From OCS116 cluster bacterium (GTDB taxonomy: Bacteria; Pseudomonadota; Alphaproteobacteria; Rhizobiales; OSC116): a DNA stretch of 7,221 nucleotides. The translations under genes were made by a program, and so were the position numbers. Location: assembly GCA_002402005.2 (NCBI GenBank), contig NVUS02000319.1:1-7221 (forward strand), given 5' to 3'. Below are positions 5,340 through 7,221 of this stretch, piece by piece. Under the pieces are notes generated by a model that was not told where the DNA came from, searched no databases, and saw nothing but the letters and a program-made list of their open reading frames with translations. Within the stretch, counting starts at the first letter, position 1, and every line of letters begins with the position of its first letter.

Positions 5340-5408
5340 ATGAATCAGACCTGTAAATACACAAGCATTATATCACCACTCCAATTTTTATTGAGAGGTG
5401 CTGTTTAA
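5340..5408 (+). CDS. 22-codon upstream ORF (putative leader peptide) coupled to ribN
   Basis: A small frame starts at ATG 5340 (peptide begins MNQTCKYTSI, ends LRGAV) and stops at TAA 5406-5408, whose last base is the first base of the ribN ATG (TAATG). It has a strong SD, AAAGGA at 5327-5332, spaced 7 nt, better placed than many full genes here. Translating it would carry ribosomes through the hairpin at 5374-5400 that masks the ribN SD and drop them on the ribN start. Two ATGs at 5332 and 5324 precede it, each in a three-codon frame whose TGA overlaps the next ATG. The peptide resembles no family known to me and has no obvious run of one amino acid, so a stall-type attenuator is not indicated; a coupling role is the better guess. 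It may also be chance. Confidence 0.4.
   Translation: MNQTCKYTSIISPLQFLLRGAV
5374..5400 (+). promoter_or_regulatory. hairpin sequestering the ribN ribosome-binding site
   Basis: CACC (5374-5377) pairs with GGTG (5397-5400), an A-A mismatch follows, CT (5379-5380) pairs with AG (5394-5395), one C (5381) bulges, and CAAT (5382-5385) pairs with ATTG (5390-5393) around a TTTT loop. The right arm contains GAGAGG (5393-5398), the ribN SD, spaced 9 nt from the ATG. Masking the SD in a hairpin is the usual way FMN riboswitches in proteobacteria control translation, but here no direct partner in the aptamer is obvious. Confidence 0.5.
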
Positions 5409-6304
5409 TGCGTTTTCTATCTAATTTAAGTGCGCCGGTTGCGGGCGCGAGTTTTATGGTTGCGGGCGGTGCGATATATGCGCTGATCAACGTGGCCACG
5501 CAATATCTAACCGCCAATATGGGGCTTGCCTCATCCAGCATGGCGTTTTGGCAATATTTTATTGCGCTCATCGCCATGTTGCCTTGGTTGATTAAACTAG
5601 GCTTTGACAGCCTAAAAACCAAGCGTTTTGGGGTGCAAATTTTGCGAGTGATCTTCTCTGCCCTTGGGGTGCAGTGTTGGATTTATGCTTTGGCCAATGG
5701 TGTGCCGATTTGGCAAGCCATCGCTTTGTTGATGACTTCACCGTTTTTCATCACCATTGCGGCCAGTGTATTGCTAAAAGAGCATGTTGGGCCGCTGCGT
5801 ATTGCCGCTACCTTTATTGGTTTCGTTGGTGGAATGATCATTTTACAGCCTTGGTCTGACGCGTTTTCTCCATTGGCATTATTGCCTGTGGCGGCGGCGG
5901 CATTTTGGGCTGGCGCTTCGGTGATTGTGAAAATTCTTACCCCGACAGAAAGCCCGGCTTCAATCACCATGTATCTATTGTTAATGCTAGCACCAATTAA
6001 CTTTGGTTTGGCAGCAGTTGATGGTTTTGCTTTGCCAACCATAGATATGTTGTGGATGTTGATTGGCGTGGGCGTGCTGACTGCATTGGCGCAAGGCGCT
6101 TATGTGATGGCCTATAAAATGGCTGACGCAGCTTATGTGCAACCATTTGATCATGTGAAATTGCCACTCAACGTTATGTTGGGTGCAGCCGTATTCGGTT
6201 GGGCACCAAGTGGCAATCTCTGGATTGGCGCGACATTGATTGTCGGTGCGTCATTATTCATCATGTATCGTGAAAATCAACTGAGCAAAGCCGCTCGGGC
6301 ATAG
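5408..6304 (+). CDS. ribN: RibN-type riboflavin transporter (EamA/DMT family)
   Basis: A 298-residue inner-membrane protein with about ten hydrophobic segments in two EamA repeats (about 14-147 and 156-286). Marks include FWQYFIALIAMLPWL (47-61), the WIYALANGVPIWQAIALLMT segment (91-110) with SPFF after it, LLKEHVGPLR (122-131), typical of the E-x-x-x-x-x-R/W loop that ends the first repeat, and QPFDHVKLPLNVMLGAAVFG (245-264) in the second repeat. RibN is a known proteobacterial family of EamA proteins that import riboflavin and are often preceded by an FMN riboswitch, as here at 5082-5236; that context is the main reason for naming it. Excess FMN should reduce its synthesis. The start ATG 5408 has GAGAGG 9 nt upstream and overlaps the stop of a leader ORF. 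A terminator follows at 6313. No riboflavin biosynthesis gene is adjacent. Confidence 0.88.
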   Translation: MRFLSNLSAPVAGASFMVAGGAIYALINVATQYLTANMGLASSSMAFWQYFIALIAMLPWLIKLGFDSLKTKRFGVQILRVIFSALGVQCWIYALANGVPIWQAIALLMTSPFFITIAASVLLKEHVGPLRIAATFIGFVGGMIILQPWSDAFSPLALLPVAAAAFWAGASVIVKILTPTESPASITMYLLLMLAPINFGLAAVDGFALPTIDMLWMLIGVGVLTALAQGAYVMAYKMADAAYVQPFDHVKLPLNVMLGAAVFGWAPSGNLWIGATLIVGASLFIMYRENQLSKAARA

Positions 6305-6312
6305 AAATTGAG

Positions 6313-6345
6313 GGCGTTTGGGTGCAATCTCAAACGCCTTTCTTT
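6313..6345 (+). terminator. rho-independent terminator of ribN
   Basis: GGCGTTTG (6313-6320) pairs perfectly with CAAACGCC (6331-6338) around a 10-nt loop, which can be shortened by a G-C and a G-U pair. TTTCTTT (6339-6345) follows directly. It begins 8 bp after the ribN stop codon. On the opposite strand the hairpin is followed by CTCAATTT, a poor tail, so it would end the LysR transcript less well. Its T-tail overlaps the LysR stop codon at 6344-6346. Confidence 0.85.
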
Positions 6346-7221
6346 AAATATTTTTGACCAAAAAATCGATGAATAAGCGCACCAATGGGTTGGGAAATGT
6401 GGTGGCTTGATAGACAAGATAAACCTGCCCGCTGCTATTTTGCGCTAATGAGGCTTGCCACTCATCTAAACAGGCGACCAATAGGCCGTTTTCTAGGTTT
6501 TCTGCCACCATCCAGTTGGACAATTGAACAATGCCCAAACCTTTTAAAGCCGCATCATGCAGAGCCGTACCGCCTCTGGATTTCAAATTTCCGTTCACTA
6601 GAATTTTTTCATATTGTTTTTCGCGGGTAAAGTGCCAGTGTGTGGCTTGCCTGCCGCGGTTAAAGGTAAGGCAATTGTGAGCCTGTAAATCACTGGGTTG
6701 AGTGAGTTTGGGGTGATTTGCTATATAGTCGGGTGCGGCGCAGAGCGTTGTTTCCACTGAATTTAGTTTGCGGGATTTTAAATTAGAATCCATCGGCGTG
6801 CCAACCCGTATGGCAATGTCGATATTTTCGGCCGCGAGATCGCAAATTTTATTTTCAAGTTCAATTTCAACTGTCACTTTTGGGTATTTTTGCAAAAACG
6901 CGGGCAATAAGGGGCAAACCACCACCCGCCCATAGCTTTCAAAAACTGATAGGCGTAAATGACCTGCTGGTTCTTGTTGATTGTCGCTCAAGCCTTCGCG
7001 TATTGCATCCAAATTGCTCAGCAATTTATCCGCACCTTCCAAAAACTGCTGGCCCTTGTCGGTAAGCACCAATTTGCGGGTGCTGCGTTTAAACAGACTG
7101 ACCTGTAAATCTGCCTCCAAGCCATCAATCGCGCGGGCGATGGAGGAAGGCGCCACGTTCAAAACTTTAGCGGTTTGTGAAAAGCTGCCCAATTCAACAG
7201 TTTTTAGGAATATTTTGACAG
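6344..7221 (-). CDS. LysR-family transcriptional regulator, 5' end cut by the right edge
   Basis: The frame runs on the minus strand from the edge of the window to TAA at 6346-6344. Upstream of a possible TTG at 7192 it stays open and reads VKIFLKTVELGSFSQTAKVL, the canonical LysR N-terminus, so the true start lies a few codons beyond 7221. The winged helix-turn-helix includes GSFSQTAKVLNVAPSSIARA, then IDGLEADLQVSLFKRSTRKL and LTDKG. The effector domain follows, with PLLPAFLQKYPKVTVEIEL, IDIAIRVG and ALKGLGIVQL in their usual order, ending in the common PNPLVRLFIDFLV tail. About 291 residues are visible, near the usual 295-305. It acts in the cytoplasm, typically as a tetramer with a small-molecule coinducer. 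LysR proteins usually control a divergent gene, which here would lie outside the window; convergent ribN is not a likely target. Confidence 0.92.
   Translation of the reverse strand, partial: VKIFLKTVELGSFSQTAKVLNVAPSSIARAIDGLEADLQVSLFKRSTRKLVLTDKGQQFLEGADKLLSNLDAIREGLSDNQQEPAGHLRLSVFESYGRVVVCPLLPAFLQKYPKVTVEIELENKICDLAAENIDIAIRVGTPMDSNLKSRKLNSVETTLCAAPDYIANHPKLTQPSDLQAHNCLTFNRGRQATHWHFTREKQYEKILVNGNLKSRGGTALHDAALKGLGIVQLSNWMVAENLENGLLVACLDEWQASLAQNSSGQVYLVYQATTFPNPLVRLFIDFLVKNI

Noticed and set aside
5134..5364. 76-codon minus-strand frame antisense to the riboswitch
   Set aside because: It lies on the complement of a structured RNA whose sequence is constrained by FMN binding, and the protein resembles nothing known to me.
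7190..7192. TTG 7192 as the start of the LysR gene
   Set aside because: It would remove the first part of the helix-turn-helix domain; the frame continues to the window edge with typical LysR residues, so the gene is simply cut off.

Overview
The window looks like chromosomal DNA of a proteobacterium, most likely an alphaproteobacterium. This rests on an RFN (FMN) riboswitch leading into a RibN-type transporter, a SCO/SenC copper protein, and moderately AT-rich coding with GTG starts. The lineage is an inference; no rRNA or other marker gene is present. No transposase, integrase, phage gene, CRISPR array, tRNA or rRNA was seen.

Layout. At the left edge there is the start of an unidentified minus-strand gene that runs out of the window, then a divergent intergenic region. 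Next comes a plus-strand set: a membrane-anchored SCO1/SenC protein, a YgjP-type zinc metallopeptidase whose GTG start overlaps the SCO stop by 4 bp, and 30 bp later a Bcr/CflA-type MFS drug exporter. The exporter meets a minus-strand SRPBCC (START-like) membrane-anchored protein tail to tail, and both stop codons sit inside one palindromic TTATAA. The SRPBCC gene is divergent from a MarR-family regulator; the 70 bp between them holds overlapping promoter boxes. An EamA/DMT transporter of unknown substrate follows, possibly with a leaderless mRNA.

From about 4775 to 5407 there is no ordinary gene. The left half carries a GC-rich block of short hairpins, several with GNA triloops and with an internal direct repeat. 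The right half holds a perfect 16-bp palindrome, then a complete FMN riboswitch aptamer and a 171-nt leader before the second EamA gene. That gene can be named ribN (riboflavin importer) from the riboswitch plus its family. Its terminator lies between it and a convergent LysR-type regulator, whose 5' end is cut by the right edge.

The most interesting structure is the ribN leader. Three ATG codons spaced exactly 8 nt apart form a chain of overlapping stop/start junctions (ATGA, ATGA, then TAATG at ribN). The third opens a 22-codon reading frame with a good Shine-Dalgarno (SD) sequence that ends on the ribN start codon. Two hairpins could mask the SD of this small frame and the SD of ribN. This suggests, but does not prove, that FMN control of ribN passes through translation of a leader peptide. 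The promoter, hairpin and small-ORF calls are read by eye, without folding energies or homology searches.
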